NCBI GenBank assembly: GCA_934597585.1
Contig: CAKTSA010000009.1
Coordinates: forward strand, 1 to 59,453
Direction of reading: 5' to 3'
From: an uncultured Oscillospiraceae bacterium
GTDB lineage: Bacteria > Bacillota > Clostridia > Oscillospirales > Oscillospiraceae
Length of the DNA: 59,453 nucleotides
This document shows, in pieces, positions 23,993-30,491 of the stretch (its first letter is position 1; each line of letters begins with the position of its first letter). The position numbers and the translations under genes are program-made. The notes beneath the pieces were generated by a model. The model did not search any database, was not told the DNA's origin, and saw only the letters and a list, made by a program, of their open reading frames with translations.

Positions 23993-25069
23993 ATGGATAA
24001 AGTGAAAAAAGGCGTCCGTCTGGAGCATATCTCCAAGATCTATCAGGATCCTAAGACCGGCAAGGATTTCTACGCGGTGAAGGACACCTCCCTGACCATC
24101 GAGCCGGGCAGCTTTGTGACGCTGTTGGGCCCCTCCGGCTGCGGCAAGACCACCACCCTGCGTATGATCGCCGGCTTTGAAAGCCCCGACGAGGGCGAGA
24201 TCTATCTGGGCGACGAGGCCATCAACGCCCTGACCCCCAACAAGCGGGACACCGCCATGGTGTTCCAGAGCTACGCTCTGCTGCCCCACTACAACGTATT
24301 CGACAACGTGGCCTACGGCCTGAAGCTGCGCAAGGTCCCCAAAGACGAGATCAAGGAGCGGGTCATGAAGATTCTTGATCTGGTGGAGCTGACCGGCATG
24401 GAGGGCCGCATGACCAACCAGCTGTCCGGCGGCCAGCAGCAGCGTGTGGCCCTGGCCCGCGCACTGGTGATCGAGCCGTCCGTCCTGCTGTTCGACGAGC
24501 CCCTCAGCAACCTGGACGCCAAGCTGCGCGTCTCCATGCGTACCGAGATCCGCCGCATCCAGCAGGAGGTGGGCATCACCGCCATCTACGTCACCCACGA
24601 CCAGTCCGAGGCCATGGCCCTTTCCGACAACATCATCATCATGAAAAATGGCGTGGTGGAGCAGATGGGCAGTCCTCAGGAAATTTATTACCACCCGGTC
24701 AACGAATTCGTGGCAGACTTCATCGGCGAGGCCAACTTCCTGAAGGGCGTCATGAGCGGCCACAACGGCACCCACGCTCTGCTGACCATCGAGGGGCACC
24801 AAATGCCCATCGCCGGCCGGGACGATCTGAAGGAGGGCGAGACCTACACCGTGGTGCTGCGGCCTGAGTCCGGCCATCTGGCGGATCAGGGCGGCCTGCC
24901 CTGCAAGGTGATCGTGTCCTGCTTCATGGGCAGCTACCAGAACTATCACGTGATGGTGGGCGACACGCTGGTGAAGCTGGCGGAGCACAACCCCAAGAAC
25001 AAGCGCATCTATCAGGTGGGCGAGGAGTGCCAGCTGGTGTTCGACCCGGAGGAGGTACATGTCTTGTAA
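23993..25069 (+). CDS. FbpC/PotA-type ABC transporter ATPase
   Basis: A 358-residue importer ATPase with Walker A GPSGCGKTT near residues 46-54, Q-loop MVFQSYALLPH, signature LSGGQQQRVALARAL, Walker B LLFDEPLSNLD and switch VTHDQSEAMAL. The C-terminal TOBE-type domain (from about residue 270) includes VVLRPESGHL. It energises the permease of the preceding gene. Its ATG follows the permease stop directly. The 3' side ends in the structured repeat element at 25067-25236. Confidence 0.94.
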   Translation: MDKVKKGVRLEHISKIYQDPKTGKDFYAVKDTSLTIEPGSFVTLLGPSGCGKTTTLRMIAGFESPDEGEIYLGDEAINALTPNKRDTAMVFQSYALLPHYNVFDNVAYGLKLRKVPKDEIKERVMKILDLVELTGMEGRMTNQLSGGQQQRVALARALVIEPSVLLFDEPLSNLDAKLRVSMRTEIRRIQQEVGITAIYVTHDQSEAMALSDNIIIMKNGVVEQMGSPQEIYYHPVNEFVADFIGEANFLKGVMSGHNGTHALLTIEGHQMPIAGRDDLKEGETYTVVLRPESGHLADQGGLPCKVIVSCFMGSYQNYHVMVGDTLVKLAEHNPKNKRIYQVGEECQLVFDPEEVHVL

Positions 25070-25236
25070 ATTCGAGGAAAATCTGCGATTTTCCTCGAGA
25101 TGGATTGCGGTCGACTGCGCGCACCCTTCGGGTGCACTGGCGACCGAGAAGTATTTTTCGCCACGCACATGTCGCGGCGAAAAATAATTAAAATCATTCA
25201 CGTCTGCGGACGTGAACTCTGCGAGGCTTTATAATT
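25067..25236 (+). repeat. four-hairpin structured element, copy A
   Basis: The element folds into four consecutive hairpins. H1 is 25072-25083 with 25087-25098. H2 has an outer stem CGGTCG (25108-25113) with CGACCG (25141-25146) and an inner stem GCACCC with GGGTGC. H3 is ATTTTTCGCC (25153-25162) with 25176-25185. H4 is TTCACGTC (25197-25204) with 25209-25216. It ends in the tail CTCTGCGAGGCTTT. Copy B at 41156-41322 has the same layout and linkers with compensating stem changes. It is probably a repeat or structured RNA; the function is unknown. Confidence 0.85.
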
Positions 25237-25237
25237 G

Positions 25238-25272
25238 GGAGCGCCGCCATTCCGGCGGCGCTCCTTTCTTTC
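25238..25272 (+). terminator. terminator/attenuator before the kinase gene
   Basis: GGAGCGCCGCC pairs with GGCGGCGCTCC (11 bp, loop of 5), followed by TTTCTTTC. It ends a few bases before the kinase ribosome site AGGAGG at 25273. It should stop transcripts from the ABC operon, or control kinase expression by attenuation. Confidence 0.8.
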
Positions 25273-25285
25273 AGGAGGAACTTCT

Positions 25286-26980
25286 ATGCTTTCTCAATGG
25301 TTACAGCAGGCCCGGAATGGCCGGAGCGTCTGGCTCAGCGACGTGCGGGAGGGCTGCGAAGCGCTGCCGGATCACGTGGCCGTCACCGTGCAGCTGACGC
25401 TGTGCGACGGCACGCGGCGGGACTTCTCCCTGCCCATCCCCCGCTGGGCGGACGGAGAACAGCGGCAATTCGTGCAGCAGTACGTCACCGCCTTTGTATT
25501 CAACGCCCTGTCCGCTCTCAGCGGCCGGGAAATGGCCTTCTATCTGGACTTGCGGGAAACGGAGGTCGTCGCCCTGCTGGGCGAATTGGACGACATTTTT
25601 CAGGTGCGGCAGACCACCCGCAGCGGCTATGGCAAGGTGGTCAACATCGCTGACCGCCTGTGCCGCGCCTTCGGCGGCGGCACGTTCTCCTTCGCCGTCC
25701 GTGACCGGAGCGCCTACGTTCCCGCCCCGCCGGAGGTGTCTCGCGGCGGCGACCTGCTGCCACGGCTGCGGCAGGCGGTAGAGCGCTGTGGCCGCGGCGT
25801 ATGCTGCGGCATCGACATCGGCGGCACCGACATCAAGGCGGCAGTGGCGGTGGACGGACGGCTGGTCTGCGTGAAGGAGTACGACTGGAACCCCGCCGCC
25901 AGCCCTGTGGCCGAGGGGATCACCGGCCCCATTGTGCTGCTGGTGCAGCTGATGGCCTGCTGTGCCGCCGGGCTGACCCCGGCCCTTCAGGCGGCGCTGG
26001 ACAAGGATGCCGGCGACGAGGAGATGGCCCGCGCCGTGGCCCAAAGCGCCAGCGTACCGCTGGACGTGCTGGGCGTCAGCTTTCCGGACGTGGTGATCCG
26101 CGATCGGATCGTGGGCGGCGAAAGCCCCAAAACCAAAGGTATGCGGGAGAATCCCACCATCGACTACGAGACGGCCTTCGCCGGTCTGGGCGGTCTCGTG
26201 GATCAGCTGCGGCCCCTGTGCCGGAAGGACGCCGCCATTCACATGACCAACGACGGCCACATCGCCGCCTTTACGGCGGCGGCGGAGCTGGCCTTCAGCG
26301 ACGGAGAACCGGATTTCAGCGGCGGCGTCATCGCCCACGCCCTGGGTACCGATTTCGGCGTGGGCTATCTGAACAGCGACGGCAGCATTCCGGAAATGCC
26401 GGTGGAGCTGTACGACTTCCTGCTGGATCTGGGCAGCTTCCCCCAGCGGCAGCTGCCGCCGGAGGATCTGCGCTCCACCCGCAACGAAAACTCCGGGCTG
26501 CCCGGTGCGCGGCGGTATCTGGGACAAGCGGCGGCCTTCCGGCTGGCCTATGACGCCGACCCGGCGCTGCTGGAGGGCTTTATCGAGGAGCGAAACGGCG
26601 TCCTCGCCATCCGCCAATCCCCGGAGGACATGCGCAAGCCCTGTCTTGCATATCTCATGGAGCAGGCGGCGGCAGGAAACGCCGCGGCCCAGTCTGTCTT
26701 CCGCCAGATCGGTCGCAATGTGGGCCAGATCAGCCGGGAAATGCGCTTCCTGATGCGGCCCCGGACAGACGTGCGGTATCTGTTTGGGCGGTTCGTGAAG
26801 CACCCTGCCTGCTTCCGCCTTTTGCAGGAGGGCTGCCGGGAGATCGTGCCCGACCTCCGGCTGGAGGCGGCGGACGAGGACCTGACATGCACCCCTCTGA
26901 TGCGCCAGCTGCCCTCCCACGGCGTGACGGTGGCCCAATTCGGCCAGGCCATCGGCGCCATGTACTACGCGGCGATATGA
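25286..26980 (+). CDS. ROK-like sugar kinase with long N-terminal extension
   Basis: A 564-residue protein. The second part is an ASKHA/ROK-like kinase: phosphate-1 motif CGIDIGGTDIK near residues 173-183, HMTNDGHIAAF (sugar/phosphate-2 region) near 330, and HALGTDFGVGYL. The zinc CxCGxxGC motif of typical ROK kinases is not seen. The first about 170 residues are unlike standard ROK proteins and have no recognised domain. AGGAGG lies 7 nt before the ATG. Its position after an AfuABC-type importer suggests a sugar or amino-sugar substrate. Hexokinase-like and N-acetyl-hexosamine kinases are alternatives; no specific substrate can be assigned. Confidence 0.75.
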   Translation: MLSQWLQQARNGRSVWLSDVREGCEALPDHVAVTVQLTLCDGTRRDFSLPIPRWADGEQRQFVQQYVTAFVFNALSALSGREMAFYLDLRETEVVALLGELDDIFQVRQTTRSGYGKVVNIADRLCRAFGGGTFSFAVRDRSAYVPAPPEVSRGGDLLPRLRQAVERCGRGVCCGIDIGGTDIKAAVAVDGRLVCVKEYDWNPAASPVAEGITGPIVLLVQLMACCAAGLTPALQAALDKDAGDEEMARAVAQSASVPLDVLGVSFPDVVIRDRIVGGESPKTKGMRENPTIDYETAFAGLGGLVDQLRPLCRKDAAIHMTNDGHIAAFTAAAELAFSDGEPDFSGGVIAHALGTDFGVGYLNSDGSIPEMPVELYDFLLDLGSFPQRQLPPEDLRSTRNENSGLPGARRYLGQAAAFRLAYDADPALLEGFIEERNGVLAIRQSPEDMRKPCLAYLMEQAAAGNAAAQSVFRQIGRNVGQISREMRFLMRPRTDVRYLFGRFVKHPACFRLLQEGCREIVPDLRLEAADEDLTCTPLMRQLPSHGVTVAQFGQAIGAMYYAAI

Positions 26981-27015
26981 AAAAACGCGCCTGTCGCAAA
27001 AGCGACAGGCGCGTT

Positions 27016-27137
27016 TTCAGTGAAGAGTGAAGAGAGAAGAGTGAAAAGAATCGGTGTGCCGCTGTGCGGCACAATTGAAATCATGCCGCCAAAGGCGGCA
27101 TACCTCAACTTTTCTCTTTTCGTTTTTCACTTTTCAC
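27016..27137. repeat. dispersed GTGAAGAG-type repeat with internal hairpin
   Basis: Tandem purine-rich repeats such as GTGAAGAGTGAAGAG open the unit, and pyrimidine-rich TTTTCACTTTTCACTT closes it. In the centre, TGCCGCC and GGCGGCA form a hairpin. The region is a short non-coding gap between two convergent genes. A related unit lies at 29800-29885 beside the four-helix-bundle gene. Confidence 0.65.
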
Positions 27138-27872
27138 TTATAAAATGAAGCCTCCGTCCACCGTCAGCACCTGGCCGGTGATGAAGTCCGCCTTCTCCGA
27201 CGCCAGGAACGCCGCCGCGTGGGCGATGTCCTCCGGCGTGCCCAGCCGCCGCAGGGGCGTCTCCTCTGCCAGCTGGGGCAGGACCTCCGGCGGCAGCGCG
27301 TCCAGCATATCGGTTCGGATAACGCCCGGCGCGATGCAGTTGACCCGTATATGGGTGGGCGCCAGCTCCGACGCCAGCGACCGGGTCAATCCGATCAGCG
27401 CCGCCTTGGTGCAGGAGTACGTCACCTCACAGCTGGCCCCCCGCTGCCCCCAGATGGAGGAGATGTTGAGGATGCACCCCTCGTGTGCGTGCAGCATGGC
27501 GGGCAGCACCGCCTGAATGGCGTGGTACGCCCCGTCCACGTTGGTGGAGAAATACCGGTGCCACATCTCGTCGGTCACATCCTGAAACAGGGCCTGCCCC
27601 GCCACGCCGGCGTTGTTCACCAGCAGCGACACCGGACCCCACTTTTTTTCAATGGCCTCCACCATGTCTTGCACCTCCTGCCGCCGGGACACGTCCGCCT
27701 GATATACCATGGCCTCGTGCCCCTCCGCCGCCAGCTCTGCCGCCAGCCCTTCGGCGCAGTCCTGCCGCACCCGATAGTTGATGCAGACCCGCCAGCCCTG
27801 GCGTCCCAGTTCCCGGGCCACCGCCCGTCCGATCCCCCGGCTGGAGCCGGTCACAAGCGCGATCTTTTCCAT
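27138..27872 (-). CDS. SDR-family oxidoreductase, FabG-like
   Basis: A 244-residue short-chain dehydrogenase/reductase. NAD(P)-binding TGSSRGIGRAVA is at residues 8-19, NNAGVAG in the middle, and the catalytic Ser-Tyr-Lys set is seen as NISSIWG and TYSCTKAAL. VDGGF at the C-terminus is typical of FabG. It could be a 3-oxoacyl-ACP reductase, but there are no fatty acid synthesis genes around it, so another alcohol/ketone substrate is equally possible. It stands alone. Confidence 0.9.
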   Translation of the reverse strand: MEKIALVTGSSRGIGRAVARELGRQGWRVCINYRVRQDCAEGLAAELAAEGHEAMVYQADVSRRQEVQDMVEAIEKKWGPVSLLVNNAGVAGQALFQDVTDEMWHRYFSTNVDGAYHAIQAVLPAMLHAHEGCILNISSIWGQRGASCEVTYSCTKAALIGLTRSLASELAPTHIRVNCIAPGVIRTDMLDALPPEVLPQLAEETPLRRLGTPEDIAHAAAFLASEKADFITGQVLTVDGGFIL

Positions 27873-27935
27873 ATCAGTATCCTCCCTGCAGCTGTGTTTT
27901 TCCCTATTCTACCCGAAACGGCAGCCAAATGCAAT

Positions 27936-27963
27936 GCCCCGGCCTCCCGCAGGAAGCCGGGGC
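27936..27963 (-). terminator. stem-loop after YitT gene
   Basis: GCCCCGGC and GCCGGGGC pair with additional inner pairs (CTCC/AGGAA region). On the minus strand it is followed by ATTGCATTT, a weak T-tract. It separates the YitT gene from the SDR gene. Confidence 0.6.
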
Positions 27964-27969
27964 AAGGAT

Positions 27970-28854
27970 TCACGACGACAGATGCCGGCCGAAGTTGCCG
28001 CCCACCCGGATACCCTCCTGAATGATGGTAAAGGCGTGGGGGTCGATCTCGCTGAGGGCCATCTGCACCGAAACTACCTCGTACTTGCTCAGACACACGC
28101 ACAGCACGTGGACCTGCTCATGGGAATAGCCGCCCCGGCCCTCCCACAGGGTGAAGCTCCGGTCTAGCTTCTCCAGAATGGTCTGGTTCAGCCGCTCCGG
28201 GTCCGCCTTGGTGAAGATCAGCATCTGCACCGAGATGTTCTGCTGGTGCGCCCGGTCCAGAAACAGCGCCTGGAACACCACATAGATGGCGGAGTAGATA
28301 GCCGTGCTCAGATCAAACAGCACGGCGCACAGCACATACAGCGCCGTGTTGAAGGTGATGGAGAACCGCCCCACCGTAAAGCCCTTCCCCAGCTTGCTGA
28401 GATACAGGCCCAGCACGTCCAGTCCGCCGGTGGAGCACCCGCAGGTCAGGATCAGTCCGCTGGAAAAGCCGCTGATGATGCCGCCCAGCAGGCAGGAGGT
28501 CAGCTTGTCCGCAATGATGGGCGTAGCCGGAGAGGGGATCACCGCCAGTGCGATGGAGTTGATGACCGTCACGGCGGTCATGCCCACCACGAACTCCCGG
28601 CCCAGCGTCCGCCACGCCAGCACGATCAGCGGGATGTTCACCAGCAGGTAAAAGATACCCGCCAGATCCACCGAGGGCTCCACCCCCAAATGGGTGACGA
28701 TCAGCGTGCGGATCACCTGGCACAGGCCGTACAGTCCGCCGCTGTACATCCCCTGGGGCACCACGATCAGGTTGATGCCCGTCGCCATCAGAATGCCGCC
28801 CAGAATGCCCACGCCCAGCCGCAGCCATCGATTTTGCTGCACCTTCTGCAACAT
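27970..28854 (-). CDS. YitT-family membrane protein (DUF2179)
   Basis: A 294-residue protein with about five membrane helices, then the soluble DUF2179 domain (from about residue 215). The opening helix GILGGILMATGINLIVVP with PQGMYSGGLYGLCQV, and GCSTGGLDVLGLYLSK, are YitT family hallmarks. The ATG at 28854 is preferred because its ribosome site (GTGAGG) overlaps the GTG codon at 28869 that would give a longer start. The function in bacteria is not established. A perfect promoter lies about 80 nt upstream. Confidence 0.9.
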   Translation of the reverse strand: MLQKVQQNRWLRLGVGILGGILMATGINLIVVPQGMYSGGLYGLCQVIRTLIVTHLGVEPSVDLAGIFYLLVNIPLIVLAWRTLGREFVVGMTAVTVINSIALAVIPSPATPIIADKLTSCLLGGIISGFSSGLILTCGCSTGGLDVLGLYLSKLGKGFTVGRFSITFNTALYVLCAVLFDLSTAIYSAIYVVFQALFLDRAHQQNISVQMLIFTKADPERLNQTILEKLDRSFTLWEGRGGYSHEQVHVLCVCLSKYEVVSVQMALSEIDPHAFTIIQEGIRVGGNFGRHLSS

Positions 28855-28933
28855 ACGCCAGGACCTCACTTTCTTCCAGTAAAACAGGGATTTCCCGCGG
28901 GAAAATCACACTTTTTTTAGCTTTTGCCAGGCG

Positions 28934-28962
28934 ATTATAATATATCCCCCCCGGCTTGTCAA
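28934..28962 (-). promoter_or_regulatory. perfect consensus sigma-A promoter of YitT gene
   Basis: TTGACA (28957-28962), 17 nt, TATAAT (28934-28939) on the minus strand, about 80 nt before the YitT start. Confidence 0.92.
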
Positions 28963-28979
28963 GGACTTCCGCCTTCTTT

Positions 28980-29252
28980 TTACAGGGCAAAGCGCAGCCT
29001 GTCGTACAGTCGGTACCGCGCCCGCCGCAGGCACCGCGACACCGTGGATTTGTTGACCCCCAGCCGCTGGGCGATCTCCGTGCACGACAGGCTCTCCCGC
29101 AGCTGCAGCTCCAGCATCTCCCGCTGCCGGGGTGTCAGGGCCGACATGGCCTCCGGCAGCCGCCGCCGCAGGCGGCGCAGCCGCTGCCCGTTGTCCCCGT
29201 CTCCCTGCCGCCACCGGGCCAGCTGGGTGTAATCAAACAGTAAATCGTTCAT
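28980..29252 (-). CDS. small sigma-70 region-4-like HTH protein
   Basis: A 90-residue protein whose last 60 residues resemble sigma-70 region 4: ALTPRQREMLELQLRESLSCTEIAQRLGVNKSTVSRCLRRARYRL, with a clear helix-turn-helix. The N-terminal 30 residues are arginine-rich. There is no region 2, so it cannot be a full sigma factor. It overlaps the preceding small gene by 20 nt, so the two are co-translated. It may be a DNA-binding regulator or a relative of phage/integrative-element sigma-like proteins. The target is unknown. Confidence 0.7.
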   Translation of the reverse strand: MNDLLFDYTQLARWRQGDGDNGQRLRRLRRRLPEAMSALTPRQREMLELQLRESLSCTEIAQRLGVNKSTVSRCLRRARYRLYDRLRFAL

Positions 29253-29466
29253 CCCTGTGGTAGCTCCTGTCGTAATAGTGTGCTGTCAGCCGGTGCAGCT
29301 GCCGGCATTGCCGCAGCAGCGGCATCAGCTCCAGCTCCCTCCGGTGCAGCGCCCCGCGCCGCACCGGGTCCTGCTCCTCCCGCTGCTCTCGCCGCAGCTG
29401 CGCCAGCCGCCGCGACAGCAGATCCGCCGAATAGGCGTACCCCTCGGACAATTGTGATAGCGTCAT
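29233..29466 (-). CDS. small charged helical protein, partner of the sigma-like gene
   Basis: A 77-residue protein that is arginine/glutamate-rich and predicted helical (LLSRRLAQLRREQREEQDPVRRGALHRRELELMPLLRQC). AGGAGG lies just before the ATG at 29466. Longer reading frames upstream cross the tRNA genes and are not credible. It overlaps the sigma-like gene, which suggests they work as a pair. It has no recognised domain. Confidence 0.6.
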   Translation of the reverse strand: MTLSQLSEGYAYSADLLSRRLAQLRREQREEQDPVRRGALHRRELELMPLLRQCRQLHRLTAHYYDRSYHRDERFTV

Positions 29467-29542
29467 ACGTATTTTTTCCTCCTTTTTTGGACAAGTGACA
29501 AAAAACATCCCCGAAAAATGTGCCGTTTTGTAAATATTGTTG

Positions 29543-29571
29543 TTGACAAATAAAGTGACTTCTGCTAATAT
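29543..29571 (+). promoter_or_regulatory. tRNA operon promoter
   Basis: TTGACA (29543-29548), 17 nt, TAATAT (29566-29571) with a TGC extension. The first tRNA begins 19 nt downstream. Confidence 0.8.
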
Positions 29572-29589
29572 AATCTTCGCTGGTAGCAT

Positions 29590-29665
29590 GCTGGTGTAGC
29601 TCAGCTGGCAGAGCAGCTGATTTGTAATCAGCAGGTCGGGGGTTCGAATCCGTCCACCAGCTCCA
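29590..29665 (+). tRNA. tRNA-Thr (anticodon TGT)
   Basis: A 76-nt tRNA. The acceptor GCTGGTG pairs with CACCAGC, followed by T-CCA. The anticodon arm GCTGA/TCAGC encloses the loop TTTGTAA with anticodon TGT. The T-arm GGTTCGAATCC is canonical. CCA is encoded. Confidence 0.96.
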
Positions 29666-29674
29666 ATTTCATAT

Positions 29675-29759
29675 GGGGGATTTCCCGAGTGGCCAAAGGG
29701 GACAGACTGTAAATCTGCTGGCAACGCCTTCGGTGGTTCGAATCCACCATCCCCCACCA
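29675..29759 (+). tRNA. tRNA-Tyr (anticodon GTA)
   Basis: An 85-nt class II tRNA with a long variable arm (CTGGCAACGCCTTCGG region). The acceptor GGGGGAT pairs with ATCCCCC, followed by ACCA. Anticodon GTA sits in ACTGTAAAT. It is 9 nt downstream of tRNA-Thr, in the same transcript. Confidence 0.96.
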
Positions 29760-29798
29760 AAAAGAAAAAGTCGCACGCAGTGTGGCTTTTTCTTTTTG
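29759..29798 (+). terminator. tRNA operon terminator
   Basis: AAAAAGAAAAAG pairs with CTTTTTCTTTTT across a GC-rich top (TCGCAC/GTGTGG) and ends in T-rich DNA, immediately after the encoded CCA of tRNA-Tyr. Confidence 0.85.
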
Positions 29799-29799
29799 T

Positions 29800-29885
29800 A
29801 CTCTTCTCTCTTCGTTTTTATCTTTTCACTCTTCTCATCTTTTGCGACTTTTCCAGTGAAGAGATAAGAGTGAAAAGTGAAGGGT
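29800..29885. repeat. CTCTTC/GAAGAG short-repeat unit next to the four-helix gene
   Basis: CTTTTCACTCTTCTC on the left faces GAGATAAGAGTGAAAAGTGAAG on the right in inverted orientation. The motif is of the same kind as the repeat at 27016-27137. It ends about 50 nt before the start of the four-helix-bundle gene. Confidence 0.6.
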
Positions 29886-29938
29886 TTTTGTTGAGTTGGC
29901 TTGCTCTTTGTGGTATGCTCTTTCATGAGGTGATCCGT

Positions 29939-30289
29939 ATGGCCAGTCCCCTTTTAGAGAAATCTCTTGACTTTGCAACACAGATCGTTCTGTTTTACGA
30001 GACCTTTTCCAAAACCAGAAAAGACACCACCATCGCCAAGCAGCTGCTGCGTTCCGGCACCTCTATTGGCGCCAATGTCAATGAAGCGGTTTACGGAAAC
30101 AGCAGGGCGGATTTTATTTCCAAACTGCATATTGCTCTGAAGGAGACAGGTGAGAGCATCTATTGGCTCACCTTGCTGAAACGCACCCGCTTGATAGAAT
30201 ACGATTTTGATCCCCTCCTCTCTCTGGCCGAGGAGATCAAGCGCCTCCTCATCTCCTCCCTCAACACCGCCAAAAGCCGCCAGCCATGA
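29939..30289 (+). CDS. four-helix-bundle protein (23S rRNA intervening-sequence/S23 family)
   Basis: A 116-residue protein of the S23/IVP four-helix-bundle family. Landmarks: SLDFATQIVLFYETF, IAKQLLRSGTSIGANVNEA (the family signature), ADFISKLHIALKETGESIYWLTLL. It is related to Avd of diversity-generating retroelements, but no reverse transcriptase is present. Its biochemical role is unknown, and the family was first seen encoded within 23S rRNA insertions. The ATG at 29939 has GAGGTG upstream, and a terminator follows directly. Repeats of the CTCTTC type flank it, suggesting a small mobile or repeated cassette. Confidence 0.85.
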   Translation: MASPLLEKSLDFATQIVLFYETFSKTRKDTTIAKQLLRSGTSIGANVNEAVYGNSRADFISKLHIALKETGESIYWLTLLKRTRLIEYDFDPLLSLAEEIKRLLISSLNTAKSRQP

Positions 30290-30309
30290 CCGCCCTCCGG
30301 GCGGTTTTT
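30289..30309 (+). terminator. intrinsic terminator of four-helix gene
   Basis: CCGCCC and GGGCGG pair over a 3-nt loop, followed by TTTTTC. It overlaps the stop codon of the gene at 29939-30289. Confidence 0.85.
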
Positions 30310-30360
30310 CTGTTTGCGCTCAGTCTACTTGACAAAAACAAGAATCTTGTTTACGAGCCT

Positions 30361-30389
30361 ATAATATCACAAGATTCTTGCTTTGTCAA
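30361..30389 (-). promoter_or_regulatory. leftward promoter inside the operator array
   Basis: On the minus strand TTGACA (30384-30389), 17 nt, TATTAT (30361-30366). Operator 2 fills the spacer and operator 1 covers the expected start region. No minus-strand gene lies immediately downstream, so the product would be antisense to the four-helix-bundle gene. Confidence 0.6.
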
Positions 30390-30421
30390 GTACAAATTCT
30401 CAAGATTCTTGTTCTAACTCC

Positions 30422-30450
30422 TTGACATCCCCTGTCCCCTCCTGTAAAAT
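30422..30450 (+). promoter_or_regulatory. promoter of the XRE-S24 repressor
   Basis: TTGACA (30422-30427), 17 nt, TAAAAT (30445-30450). Operator 3 lies just upstream and operator 4 just downstream of the start region, as expected for autorepression. Confidence 0.9.
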
Positions 30451-30491
30451 AGGGGCAGATAACCAAGAACCTTGTGAGAGGAGGCCCTGCC

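Larger units (their letters stand above)
30327..30474. promoter_or_regulatory. phased operator array of the XRE-S24 repressor
   Basis: Four 11-bp inverted repeats CAAGA-N-TCTTG lie at 30339-30349, 30370-30380, 30401-30411 and 30464-30474 (the last has one mismatch). Start-to-start steps are 31, 31 and 63 bp, about three, three and six helical turns, so all sites face one side of the DNA. The left two sites sit in a larger imperfect inverted repeat (30327-30350 and 30369-30392) beginning TACTTGACAAA. The repressor gene starts 18 nt after the last site. They are very likely its operators. Confidence 0.85.

Noticed and set aside
20816..25201. A 1461-codon open frame on the minus strand across the importer genes
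   Set aside because: It is antisense to three clear genes, histidine/glutamine-rich with no domain, and is produced by GC-rich third positions. Similar long antisense frames at 10439-13540, 15342-17930, 32436-34763, 44843-47461 and 49119-51353 are rejected for the same reason.
29669..29926. Small open frames crossing tRNA-Tyr and the repeat
   Set aside because: They run antisense through a tRNA and repeat region and lack ribosome sites. Frames of this type are familiar artefacts of tRNA genes.
30327..30474. CRISPR-like repeat array
   Set aside because: Repeats are 11-bp palindromes with 20-nt and larger spacers of unequal size, lie at a promoter and precede a repressor gene; no cas genes are present. 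They are operators.
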